Source: Metellina segmentata (Eukaryota; Arthropoda; Arachnida; Araneae; Tetragnathidae). Taken from it: 64,000 bases of DNA. Numbering within the stretch: the stretch's first letter is position 1; each line of letters begins with the position of its first letter. The DNA lies in contig OX375872.1 in the NCBI GenBank assembly GCA_947359465.1, positions 81,276,931 through 81,340,930 of the forward strand, in the 5' to 3' direction. Under the pieces are notes generated by a model. That model was not told the DNA's origin and did no database searches. It worked only from the letters and a program-made list of their open reading frames with translations. A program made the translations under genes and the position numbers. Shown piece after piece: positions 55,936 to 64,000 of this stretch.

Positions 55936-56350
55936 TTCTCAGTTTAATATATGGCGCTAGTGTTTCTACAGGGTAACGTGTTTCCTACAAGTATTCAAAC
56001 GTGATGTCAGTTGGCTTGTTCATCGAATACGATTTCAGCACTTCGCCAAAAAAATGTCTAAAGAATAAATTTTTATTGAGGCAGGTAGGTATTTTTATTA
56101 ATGTCGTACTGGAGCAACTCAACTGACTAGGGTCCGGAGTTAATCTCCTAAGGACTGTCCCCTACGGATCAGAGTACAACAATACGTAATTTTGAACTAC
56201 GGTCAGATGACTAGGCAACACTCGATCTGGTACCCCGCTGTACAAACTCGAATTGAGAAATGACAGTTGATTGGTCAACACCAATTAGATTAAACACCAA
56301 ATATTTCCAAAAAGGTGATAAATTACGCTTTAAGGTTACCGTGATATGAA
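55936..56350 (-). repeat. Dispersed repeat R4, minus, split by a SINE fragment
   Basis: GATGTCAGTTGGCTTGTTCATC, CGAATACGATTTCAGCACTTCG and, after the insert, AATTGAGAAATGACAGTTGA, AAAAAGGTGATAAATTACGC and AAGGTTACCGTGATATG are the reverse of R4. The insert is the SINE at 56085-56250. Confidence 0.7.
56085..56250 (-). repeat. SINE type B fragment inside R4
   Basis: GGTAGGTATTTTTATTAATG, then ACTGGAGCAACTCAACTGAC and ACGTAATTTTGAACTACGG, GATCTGGTACCCCGCTGTAC. The tRNA head is missing. Diverged. Confidence 0.75.
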
Positions 56351-56368
56351 TCATGCGAAAGCATTTGG

Positions 56369-56695
56369 TAATGGTAATTTTAGTTAACGTCGTACTAGAG
56401 CAACACAACGGGCTATTGACGACGGTCCGGGATCAGTCCCTTAAGGGAAAGATCCGAGGACAACACCTCGTAATTTTGAACCAAGGTCAGATGACGAAGC
56501 AACACCTGAGCTGGCACCCCACTCTCCAAACTTCCACACCAACCCAACGTGAGGACTTTCGGCCACGACAGATTTAAGGTGCACCAGCCGTCTCTACACC
56601 ATACGCTTACAAACATCCATGCCCGGACCCGGATTCGAACCAGGAACCTTCCGATCTAGAGGCTAACACCTTAACCACTATACCGGTTGGTCGGC
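56369..56695 (-). repeat. SINE type A, full length, minus, with 14-bp duplication
   Basis: The minus-strand head GCCGACCAACCGGTATAGTGG ends at 56695. The tail is at the low-coordinate end (TAATGGTAATTTTAG). The target duplication GCGAAAGCATTTGG / GCGAGAGCATTTGG lies at 56355-56368 and 56696-56709, with one mismatch. Near consensus. Confidence 0.95.
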
Positions 56696-56782
56696 GCGAG
56701 AGCATTTGGACAACAGAAGTATAATTTTCACAGACCGTCTGGTTTGCTTTTGTTTACACTGAAAATCCCTCTCAAATATATT

Positions 56783-57515
56783 ATACACTGGCCATTGCGT
56801 GGCTAGCCCGGCGTTGCCCGTGCCAGTGGTGTTGGTTTGCTTCGCAAGCCAACACCACGGGCAACGTCGTGATGTACGGTATTAATCTGATGTAAAATTT
56901 TCCGCACATTTCAAATCCGCTTAAGATATATTCAATTTAAAAATTAATTATTTAGAGAAATCATACTTTTAGGTATCAATCTAACGTAAAATTTTCCGAT
57001 GATTTCAAATCCGTTGAAATTTTTAATCTATCTTTAGCGATTCCGATTTTACGAAAAAAAACTTAACAATCCCAGTCAATATGTTTTTTATTTCTTGCTC
57101 TCATTGAAAATGAGAATGGGGGCGGAAATGGAATGGGACAGGAAATGTAATTTTTTTTTTAACGCAAAGGGCAGAAGATGTAATTTTTTTTTTTTTTTTT
57201 CGGAAAGAGAAAGTTCACGTGACGTCACAGTGTATTGTGAAAATATAAAAGGTTAAAAAAACTTGCCATGTTTCCAAGGCCAACGTGTGTGGAAAAAGTG
57301 ATCCGTGTTTAAAGAGCCCGTTGGAGAATAAAACTATTAAATTCATTTAAAAATATCTTCTAGATTGAATTTTAAAATTTCGCCGCGACGCAGATATTGC
57401 AAAAAATTCGGACTACCTGTGTGCCAAATCTCATTGCTGCAAGTGCCATAAAATCGTCAGGATTTTGCGCCCACCAAAAACACAGACAAACACTTCCTTT
57501 TATAATAGTAGAGAT
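56783..57515 (+). mobile_element. Family H element, both ends present
   Basis: Starts ATACACTGGCCATTGCGTGG, then CCCGGCGTTGCCCGTG, the GTTTGCTTCGCAAGCC hairpin and CACCACGGGCAACGTCGTG. It ends AACACTTCCTTTTATAATAG then TAGAGAT. The interior has TTTTCCGATGATTTCAAATC and GTGCCAAATCTCATTGCTGC, shared with other copies. There is no ORF over 733 bp. Confidence 0.75.
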
Positions 57516-57598
57516 AAGGCCTATGACCGCTTGTTCTAAGGGTCCAAAAATATACTAGAGCCAACACAAGGCTACCGGATATATATGCGGTTTACGAC

Positions 57599-57786
57599 TT
57601 AAAGCTCATTAATACTTGATGTCTGTCCGAATTCAATCTAAGTTTTCGAATCCGTCGAACCAATAAGAAACGAAAATGGGAATGAATGACGGATTTAATC
57701 ATTTCCGTTTTCGTCGTTCATTGATTCGACGGATCTGAATACGGAGAGCGAATTCGGAAAGCCGTACATGTGTAAATGAGCCTTTG
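57599..57786. mobile_element. MITE-like inverted repeat
   Basis: The left end AAAGCTCATTAATACTTGAT...CTGTCCGAATTC pairs with the minus-strand right end AAGGCTCATTTACACATGTA...CTTTCCGAATTC. The interior has a second inverted pair (TCCGTCGAACCAATAAGAAACG and the reverse of CGTTCATTGATTCGACGGA). GCTCATTTACAC-type ends are seen in PIF/Harbinger MITEs; class not proven. Confidence 0.55.
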
Positions 57787-59377
57787 AACCTCTAATCTGC
57801 TCACTATGGTTTCCGAGGCCACACTTTTTTTGGCCAAAATTGAAAGAACTACGACATTGAAAATATAATCAGCCAGAATATTTCTCATAACGAAATTGAA
57901 GTCATTAAGGGCCATTTGGTTCATAAATTTTAATCCAATTTTGGTAAAATAATAATTTTTGCCAAAACTAATAATGGCCATTTATGGAAAAAATAATTAA
58001 TTTTTCTTGAAATGAAATTAAAGTTAATTTTAAGATTAATTTTAATAATTACTGTATTATCTTCTCTAAGATAAACCTTCTACTTTCTCCACTGATTACG
58101 TAGCTTCTGTTTTCGGCACTAGAAGAGAATCAACTACTTCGGAAGGCAGTTTTAGTTCATCATGGTGATATACTAGTTTTTGCAAATTTATACCTGAAAT
58201 CACAAGGATATGATATATCTATGGCTTTATTTAAAATACCATCCAGATTTTTTTGCCAACTGTTTTTTCTGGAGTGGAATTCTATACAGTGCTTGAAAAG
58301 TTTATTTCTTGCTTCAGATCCTTCTCCGAATTCACCTACTGGAACTGAAGTACTTTCCATTAACTGTCGACTATGGACGAGGACCGTATGGTTACTGAAA
58401 TTCCACGATACTTTACCATATATAGCTTAGTAATTGTGTGATAATTATTCAGACTTTTATGCATCTATCTGATATTGACAAGAGAGGGGAATTAAAAGTA
58501 TTTAAAAAAATTTTACTAATCCTTCATCAACATCTGTAATTTCTGATAAACATTTATCGTCTTTAAAAGCTCGAAGTGCAGTGTTGTCGTAGTTTATACT
58601 ACCCAATCCATTGGGTTTAGGTTTGTTCACTTGTAAATGGTAATTGCGTTAAAAATGTTCTTGTACCAGTTTTTTCTTCCTGTTGAGTATGTCTTTATTT
58701 TGAATCTCCCTAACTTTCCATTTACATACTATGTTATATCGATAGAATATATGAAGTATACATTCGAAGAAACAAATCCAAGCATGTAAAGAACGCATGC
58801 CGTATATCTTTGGGGCACACGAGTTTGAAGAAAAAAAAACAAGTTACACAGAATTGTTCTCAATATAAAAAATTGGGAAAATCTTCGTTTCAATTATTAA
58901 ACATAAAATAATACTCAAAACGAGAAAAAAAATAATAGCATTTCAATAAGTCCTTTACTACAGAGTGGGACACATAAATAATCCCAACATGCAACTAATG
59001 TTTTAAATGAAAGTCATTGAAACACATCTTTTATTCCAAAACTAATTGGCACTTTGGAGACAGTACAGCACCATGAAGTGCGAACTTCTTTTATTTTTGT
59101 GCTACAGAACGCACGTCAAGTGGTATGTTTTGGTAGATATTTCGAATCATTTCCTCGTATTTCTCATCAACAGTAGGTTTATATTTTGTTTTTTACGTAC
59201 TTTAGTGGAAGTGCAGATGTTGTTGGTGCATTTTTATCACTTAATGTCTGGGAAATAAGCATTTCAGCGCACGGCCCCTTAAAAAGTTTCAGTTCCATGT
59301 TTTGACCCCATTGTTTATAAGCAATACATGAATTAAACAACAGCTGCATCCATAGAATGCGCTGTCACCATTTTATA
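57787..59377. other. Unannotated AT-rich stretch of 1.6 kb
   Basis: Nothing supported. Frames such as 58160-58360 and 59046-59258 have no domain. Confidence 0.4.
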
Positions 59378-59379
59378 TA

Positions 59380-59501
59380 CAGGGTGGTCCCGAATTCATG
59401 GTACAAACTTTAATGGTAGGTACAGGACATTGTAACAATGATTTATTGTATAGGAATGTATAGTCGCAAGTGACGCGGTGAGGCGAAAACAGGGGAAATA
59501 A
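59380..59501 (+). repeat. Left terminal inverted repeat of the DD41D element
   Basis: 122 bp with one mismatch (position 107) to the right repeat. It contains GTATAGTCGCAAGTGACGCG, the likely inner transposase-binding part by position. Confidence 0.93.
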
Positions 59502-59556
59502 CGGCCGAAAGGAAAAACAAAGATTTTATTGAAAGCGTTGTTGACAAGTGTCATGT

Positions 59557-60633
59557 TTACAGTAATTGTTCAAAATTGCGTCCACCAGTATCGATACATG
59601 CTTGACAGCGTCGGTGGAGCGATTGGCGTACACGTTCAAAGATGCCTGGTATTTCACGCACACCTGCAGCAGCTACAGATAAGCGAGCGACGAGATCCTC
59701 ATCTGAGTCAACTGGAGTCTCATAAACAAGATGCTTTAGATGTCCCCATAAAAAGTAATCGAGGCTCGATAAATCGGGAGATCGGGGTGGCCAAGGGACT
59801 GGTCCACCACGCCCAATCCATCGAGTACCAAACGTGGCATTCAGGTAATTCCGTACATCAATGCTGAAGTGTGCTGGCGCCCCATCGTGCTGAAACCACA
59901 TGCGGTTACGAATGGCGATCGGAACATCATGCAGCAGTTGTGGTAACACTTCTTTCAGAAAAATAAGATAGCTTCCGCCAGTGAGCCGCGTGGGTAGTAA
60001 GTATGGGCCAATCAAAAAGTCGTTCACAATACCAGCCCACACATTAATACTGAAACGTTGTTGAAACGCATGTCGACGCGTTGCATGTGGATTATCGGTT
60101 GCCCACACATGGGAATTGTGCGCATTAAAGACACCCTCGCGTGAAAATGTCGCTTCATCTGTAAATAGCACATAATCTACGAAATCCGGCTGCAACGCAC
60201 ATTGCTGCATCACCCACAGGCAGAAGTTCACGCGGCGAGGATAATCTGCCGGATTCAATGCTTGTACTTTCTGAAAATGGAAGGGGTGTAAGCGATTTTC
60301 GTTTAACACTCTGCATACAGTCTGATGACTCACACCTACGTCCCGCGCAACAGTTCTTGTGCTTGACTCGGGTCTATCAGCCACAATGTTCAAGATGCTT
60401 TCTTCCAGCCTTGGAGTGCGTACAGCTCTTACTCGACCAGCGCCATGTCTGTTGACGTCGAACGCACCTGTTTCACAAAGTTGACGATGTAACCGTTGAA
60501 AAATTCTATGATCCGGCATTCGTCGATCAGGATACTCCGCGCGATACATTCGTAACGCAGCTCTGCCGTTACCATTTGCACGGCCGTACATGTAATGCAT
60601 GTCTGCTTTTTCTGCATACGTAAAGTCACCCAT
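59557..60633 (-). CDS. Transposase, Tc1/mariner superfamily (DD41D)
   Basis: 358 residues, complete from Met to stop, inside matching inverted repeats. It should cut and paste the element at TA sites in the nucleus. The N-terminal part (1-65) has the YAEKADMHYMYGRANGN pattern seen in insect transposases of this type. A helix-turn-helix lies at about 91-123 (STRTVARDVGVSHQTVCRVL). The DDE/D core follows: D159 in FTDEATF, D250 in FQHDGAPAHF and D292 in SPDLSSLDYFLWG. There are 41 residues between the second and third Asp, unlike D34D of classical mariner or D34E of Tc1. From general knowledge this spacing is that of the rosa/VISITOR group; placement needs a tree. All three Asp are present with no stop or frameshift. 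The antisense plus frame at 59529-59867 is a shadow. Confidence 0.93.
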   Translation of the reverse strand: MGDFTYAEKADMHYMYGRANGNGRAALRMYRAEYPDRRMPDHRIFQRLHRQLCETGAFDVNRHGAGRVRAVRTPRLEESILNIVADRPESSTRTVARDVGVSHQTVCRVLNENRLHPFHFQKVQALNPADYPRRVNFCLWVMQQCALQPDFVDYVLFTDEATFSREGVFNAHNSHVWATDNPHATRRHAFQQRFSINVWAGIVNDFLIGPYLLPTRLTGGSYLIFLKEVLPQLLHDVPIAIRNRMWFQHDGAPAHFSIDVRNYLNATFGTRWIGRGGPVPWPPRSPDLSSLDYFLWGHLKHLVYETPVDSDEDLVARLSVAAAGVREIPGIFERVRQSLHRRCQACIDTGGRNFEQLL

Positions 60634-60760
60634 CGTCTACGGCAGCACAATTGTGAATGGCGCTTTTCCCTACTGCGATGCATCATGTTCAACAGCGGCT
60701 AGACATCTACTGCCCTCTACCGGCAATGATACCAACCGATCACTCCATTTCTCTTTCCTT

Positions 60761-60882
60761 TTATTTCCCCTGTTTACGCCTCACCGCGTCACTTGCGACT
60801 ATACATTCCTATACAATAAATCATTGTTACAATGTCCTGTACCTACCATTAAAGTTTGTACCATGAATTCGGGACCACCCTG
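60761..60882 (-). repeat. Right terminal inverted repeat of the DD41D element
   Basis: The mirror of the left repeat, ending ACCACCCTG next to TA. It lies about 130 bp upstream of the transposase start, so it also forms the gene's promoter region. Confidence 0.93.
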
Positions 60883-60884
60883 TA

Positions 60885-61253
60885 TATTACTTTATACATT
60901 TTTTTTTTTACTTTATACATTTTTATATCTTACTATTATATTTTACTACGTCCGTCAAGTTTATAATTAGCCAATAGTTGATAAAATTTACCCACTGCAT
61001 TCAGGTTCGAATATGTCAATACTTAACAAGGGACAAGCAACTAAGATTTTACCATTTTTTTTTTTCTCTTTATTGTTCCCACCTGAATTCGATCATGCAA
61101 ATTGGATAAAAGATATATTTCTCTGTTAGCTATCCATCACAACAGTGTCAACAACTTACTAATGCGTTTTGACATGTGAATTTTTTTGTTTTCAGTTATT
61201 TACACATTTAGCGTTAGTTCACAGCATTGCCAACTCAATGAAAAACTTAAATT
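60885..61253. other. Unannotated stretch
   Basis: Nothing supported. Confidence 0.4.
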
Positions 61254-61784
61254 AACATATAAACTACACTACACTACAATAATGGACCGGACGCCAGCGG
61301 ATTTGCAAAAAATCCGACCACTTGTTTGGGGGTGTTTTTCGTGGTATGGCCTGGAATCTTTGCATGTTGTTCCTGGTAAATTGAACACCGACGCCTACAT
61401 GAACATTTTGGACAATCAGGTTCTTCCTACACTCTGGCAATTTTATGGAATGGACGAATGTTACTTCCAGGACTACTACGCTCCATGTCATGTTGTAGCC
61501 TCTGTCAAGCAGTGGTATCAAGATATGGATGTAAAATGTCTTCACTGGCCTGCTCATAAACCCGACCTAAACCCCATAGAACATTTGTGGGACGAGTTAG
61601 AGAGACGCTTACGGACCAGTGAAACACGTATGAAATCTACAGGTGAGCTGGCGACATTCTTGCAGCAGAAATGGTCACAAATACCCATAGCTGTGTATTA
61701 AAACCTTTTTGAAAGCATGCCCGAAAGGGTTGCTAGTGTAATTGAAGCACGTGGGGGACCATCCCCCTATTGAAGCATGTATTA
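61254..61784 (+). pseudogene. Tc1-like transposase, C-terminal half, second copy, broken
   Basis: From ATGGACCGGACG (61282) it encodes VWGCFSWYGL, then CYFQDYYAPCHV, and WPAHKPDLNPIEHLWDELER. Where the sister copy at 12280 has QNDKAPC, the second catalytic Asp is lost (Asp to Tyr). A CAA-to-TAA change ends the frame at about 61701, before NLFESMPERVASVIEARGG. No N-terminal half is present; the shared start with the other copy is just before the ATG (AACATATAMACTAC). Catalytically dead. Confidence 0.85.
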
Positions 61785-61804
61785 CATTCAATGATAATTA
61801 AATT

Positions 61805-61982
61805 TCAATGAATTCATTTAAAAATATTATATATTGAATTTTAAAATTCGGCCCGACCCAAAAATTGCAAAAAAAAATTTGGTCTACCTGTGTGCCAAAT
61901 CTCATTACTGTAAGTGCCAAAGATTCGTCAGGACTTCGTTGTAGAAAACAAATTGACAGACGACTACTTCCTTTTATAATAT
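61805..61982 (+). repeat. Family H element, 3' end only
   Basis: ATTGAATTTTAAAATTCGGC, then CTACCTGTGTGCCAAATCTC and ACTTCCTTTTATAATATTAA. Matches 57340-57515. Confidence 0.75.
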
Positions 61983-63631
61983 TAAAGTTTTTGTTTTTCA
62001 AGTTATTAAATTTTTCGTGATCAACGTTTTTCGATGAAATTTAATCTTGGTACACGGTTTCGAAAATTAAGTCTTCTAAACGTCTACGTCAAAATGATTG
62101 AGAACTTCTCTGTGTCACTTCCTTGCAACGATTGCAAAAAGGTCTTCGTTCTTAAAATGGTGCCATGTCAATAAAAAACTGAAAGTTTATCAAGAATCTC
62201 AAGTAGTCGAAGGAAAATTTGAAATCAAACATTGAAAATCACTGAATTCAATCATGCAAATATTATTCCCGTCAAACACCGCCATTTACTAAACGAAATC
62301 TATCCAAATAATTTCAGTTGAACCTTAAATACCACGGACAGACCTCCGGGTTTTTCCTTCGATATTATTATTTCAGAAGGGATATACGCTCGATGACTTT
62401 CAAACGACAGTTAAAACTTTCAAGACAAATACTTAATAATCCTACCTCCTGCAAGGAAATGAAACGCTGGATTAAAAATGTAGATATTAGACCTTGACCT
62501 TCAGATTATTTGTTTTCAACATCGATCTACGCGCACACACACATTACTACGCTCATTCCAAAACTTGAAAAAATATTTTTTGACTCAGAAATCGGATCAA
62601 CTACGGTGTGAATCAAACACGGCTCTCTCCAGACTACATGCAGTTTGACGTTAATCCTTGCTCATAAATAGCCCTTGTCCACTTTTCTATCTTTGCAATC
62701 GTTAAAAAACAAATAAAAATTTCAACAGATTTCAAATTTAAAAAAAAATTATTCCAAATCGCTTGCTAACTTAGTGGAACTATGAATTTCTCCACATAAA
62801 ATATAATAATTTTTCTACTATATCGTAACTAACCTTTTAGTGGAATGTATTTTGGCTTTCATATGGAATAAATAAAAGGAAGTATTTATCTCATTTTGAA
62901 AGAGTAAATATCACTTAAAATATTTTGTTGCCCAATCAAATTGTTTTATATTTTACACCCATTTACAATAAGATGAAATTTTAAACAAATTCTATATTTT
63001 GAAGTTTTTCTAACCCGATTTACATATCCCTATGAGAAACTAAACTTGGTACAAAAATGTCACATGTTTAGTATCTAATAGGGATATGGTTATGTTATGG
63101 TAACAACCAAAGGGAATAATCAGTAATTTGTTACATCTGAAAAAAATCCTTCCGATACCCCTGTACTTGTTTAAGTTTTCATGTCTAGATTTTGAAAAAA
63201 AATTAAGCATTCCATATAAAAGTTAAACTTAAAAACTGTTATTGTTCTTTTTTAATGTGAAAGGTGTAAGATGAGTTTCAATTTTCATTTAGACACGGCT
63301 CCTTTTTATTAGAATCAGTCTAAACATCCACTTCTAAAAAAATAAATTATTTAGTTTTTCCTTTTCACAGGTATTGCTTTGGATTAGCTATAAGATCGAA
63401 AATAACAGACAGCATTGTTGAGATTCAGAAGTGGTAATACTAACACTCTCGAATTTCAAAATGGACCGTAAAAATATTTCCTGTTTGTTCTAAATAAACA
63501 AACTTACAGGCTTCCCGTCTCATGCTTAGCCTGTAGGTTTGGATTCCCACGACCTTTTTGAGAATCCTTTGATAGTTTTGGACTTTTTAAAGACAAGTGG
63601 TTTCATGGACTTAGTTTAACAAGAGCTAGAC
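61983..63631. other. Mostly unannotated, 1.6 kb
   Basis: A weak family H internal relic (TTTCTATCTTTGCAATCGTT, AAAAATTTCAACAGATTTCA) lies at about 62683-62740. Nothing else supported. Confidence 0.4.
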
Positions 63632-63875
63632 CAGGGGTCGACAAACGTTTTTGGATAGGGCCAGATCGTAAAAATTTTAAGCACGGTGGGCCAGGTAGCT
63701 AACTTGAAGATATTCACATAGGTAATTCTCATTGAGCAACAAAAAAACAAGTTCATCATTTTTCTTGTTAGGAAGTGATATTTTTAAATAATATTTCAAC
63801 ACATTTTACTGACACAAAAGATCGAATAAAAAAGTGTTCTATTTATTAATAAACGTATTGTAAAACAGGTTAAAT
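63632..63875 (+). mobile_element. hAT-type left terminus
   Basis: CAGGGGTCGACAAACGTTTTTGG with a following GGGCCAG and GGTGGGCCAGGTAGC is the pattern of many hAT/Charlie-like ends. The other end is not in the window or not recognisable. Confidence 0.55.
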
Positions 63876-64000
63876 CAGGGCTCGAAATACCCGGGTGCAC
63901 AGGTGCACTGTGCACATGAAAATACAATTGTGCACCTAATTTTTTCCCGCTAGGCACACCTGTGCACCTAATTTAAAAACTTAGGTGCACCTTGTGCACC
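63876..64000 (+). mobile_element. hAT-type terminus (GTGCAC-rich), runs off the window
   Basis: CAGGGCTCGAAATACCCGGG, then repeated GTGCAC and TGTGCACCTAATTT units. It matches the end at 8350-8426 in opposite orientation. The element continues beyond the window. Confidence 0.7.

Larger units (their letters stand above)
59380..60882 (-). mobile_element. Intact Tc1/mariner-superfamily transposon, DD41D type
   Basis: A 1503-bp element flanked by TA on both sides. The ends start CAGGGTGGTCCCGAATTCAT. The inverted repeats are identical for 106 bp (59380-59485 and 60777-60882) and continue to about 122 bp with a single difference. The one gene inside is uninterrupted. Near-perfect repeats plus an open transposase gene point to recent insertion and possible activity. 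Confidence 0.93.

Overview
The window is AT-rich animal nuclear DNA, almost certainly from an arthropod; I lean towards a spider or other arachnid. The basis is a myogenic bHLH gene of the MyoD/nautilus family interrupted by an intron, tRNA-derived SINEs, Tc1/mariner, hAT and PIF/Harbinger-type DNA transposons, a jockey/CR1-like LINE remnant, and no bacterial operon structure. The spider call is an impression, not proven by any base in the window.

Only one host gene can be supported. It is the large bHLH exon of a MyoD-family transcription factor on the minus strand (24038-26024), with a consensus splice donor after the bHLH domain and a good acceptor just upstream of the first Met. Its other exons were not located. 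A GC-richer stretch at about 39.4-39.96 kb, with three consensus donor sites on the same strand, is a speculative 5' exon or promoter.

The rest is intergenic or intronic DNA built from repeats. From 0 to 24 kb there is a 290-bp tandem satellite at the left edge, old SINE fragments, a TA-flanked transposon sitting inside another repeat, a pogo-like MITE, a Tc1-like transposase fragment, a decayed mariner (18.4-19.1 kb), and a 3.2-kb inverted-end element that contains hAT sequences (19.1-22.4 kb). From 26 to 42 kb there are family-H mobile fragments, a perfect 30-bp minisatellite, several degenerate tandem arrays and a MITE. From 42 to 57 kb there is a dense cluster of young tRNA-derived SINEs, many with clear target-site duplications. 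The same region holds a nested block at 43.15-49.09 kb: a Harbinger-like element carrying a MADF-like ORF, split by a 5.1-kb hAT, which in turn holds a LINE remnant and a SINE. At 59.4-60.9 kb lies an apparently intact 1.5-kb Tc1/mariner-superfamily transposon of DD41D type with 106-bp perfect terminal inverted repeats. The right edge shows two hAT-type termini.

There is no pathway or operon. The genes are one developmental regulator and several selfish elements. The mobile parts fit together as follows: the non-autonomous SINEs need a LINE reverse transcriptase, and the MITE-like elements need transposases encoded elsewhere. Nesting gives a relative order of insertion at several sites.
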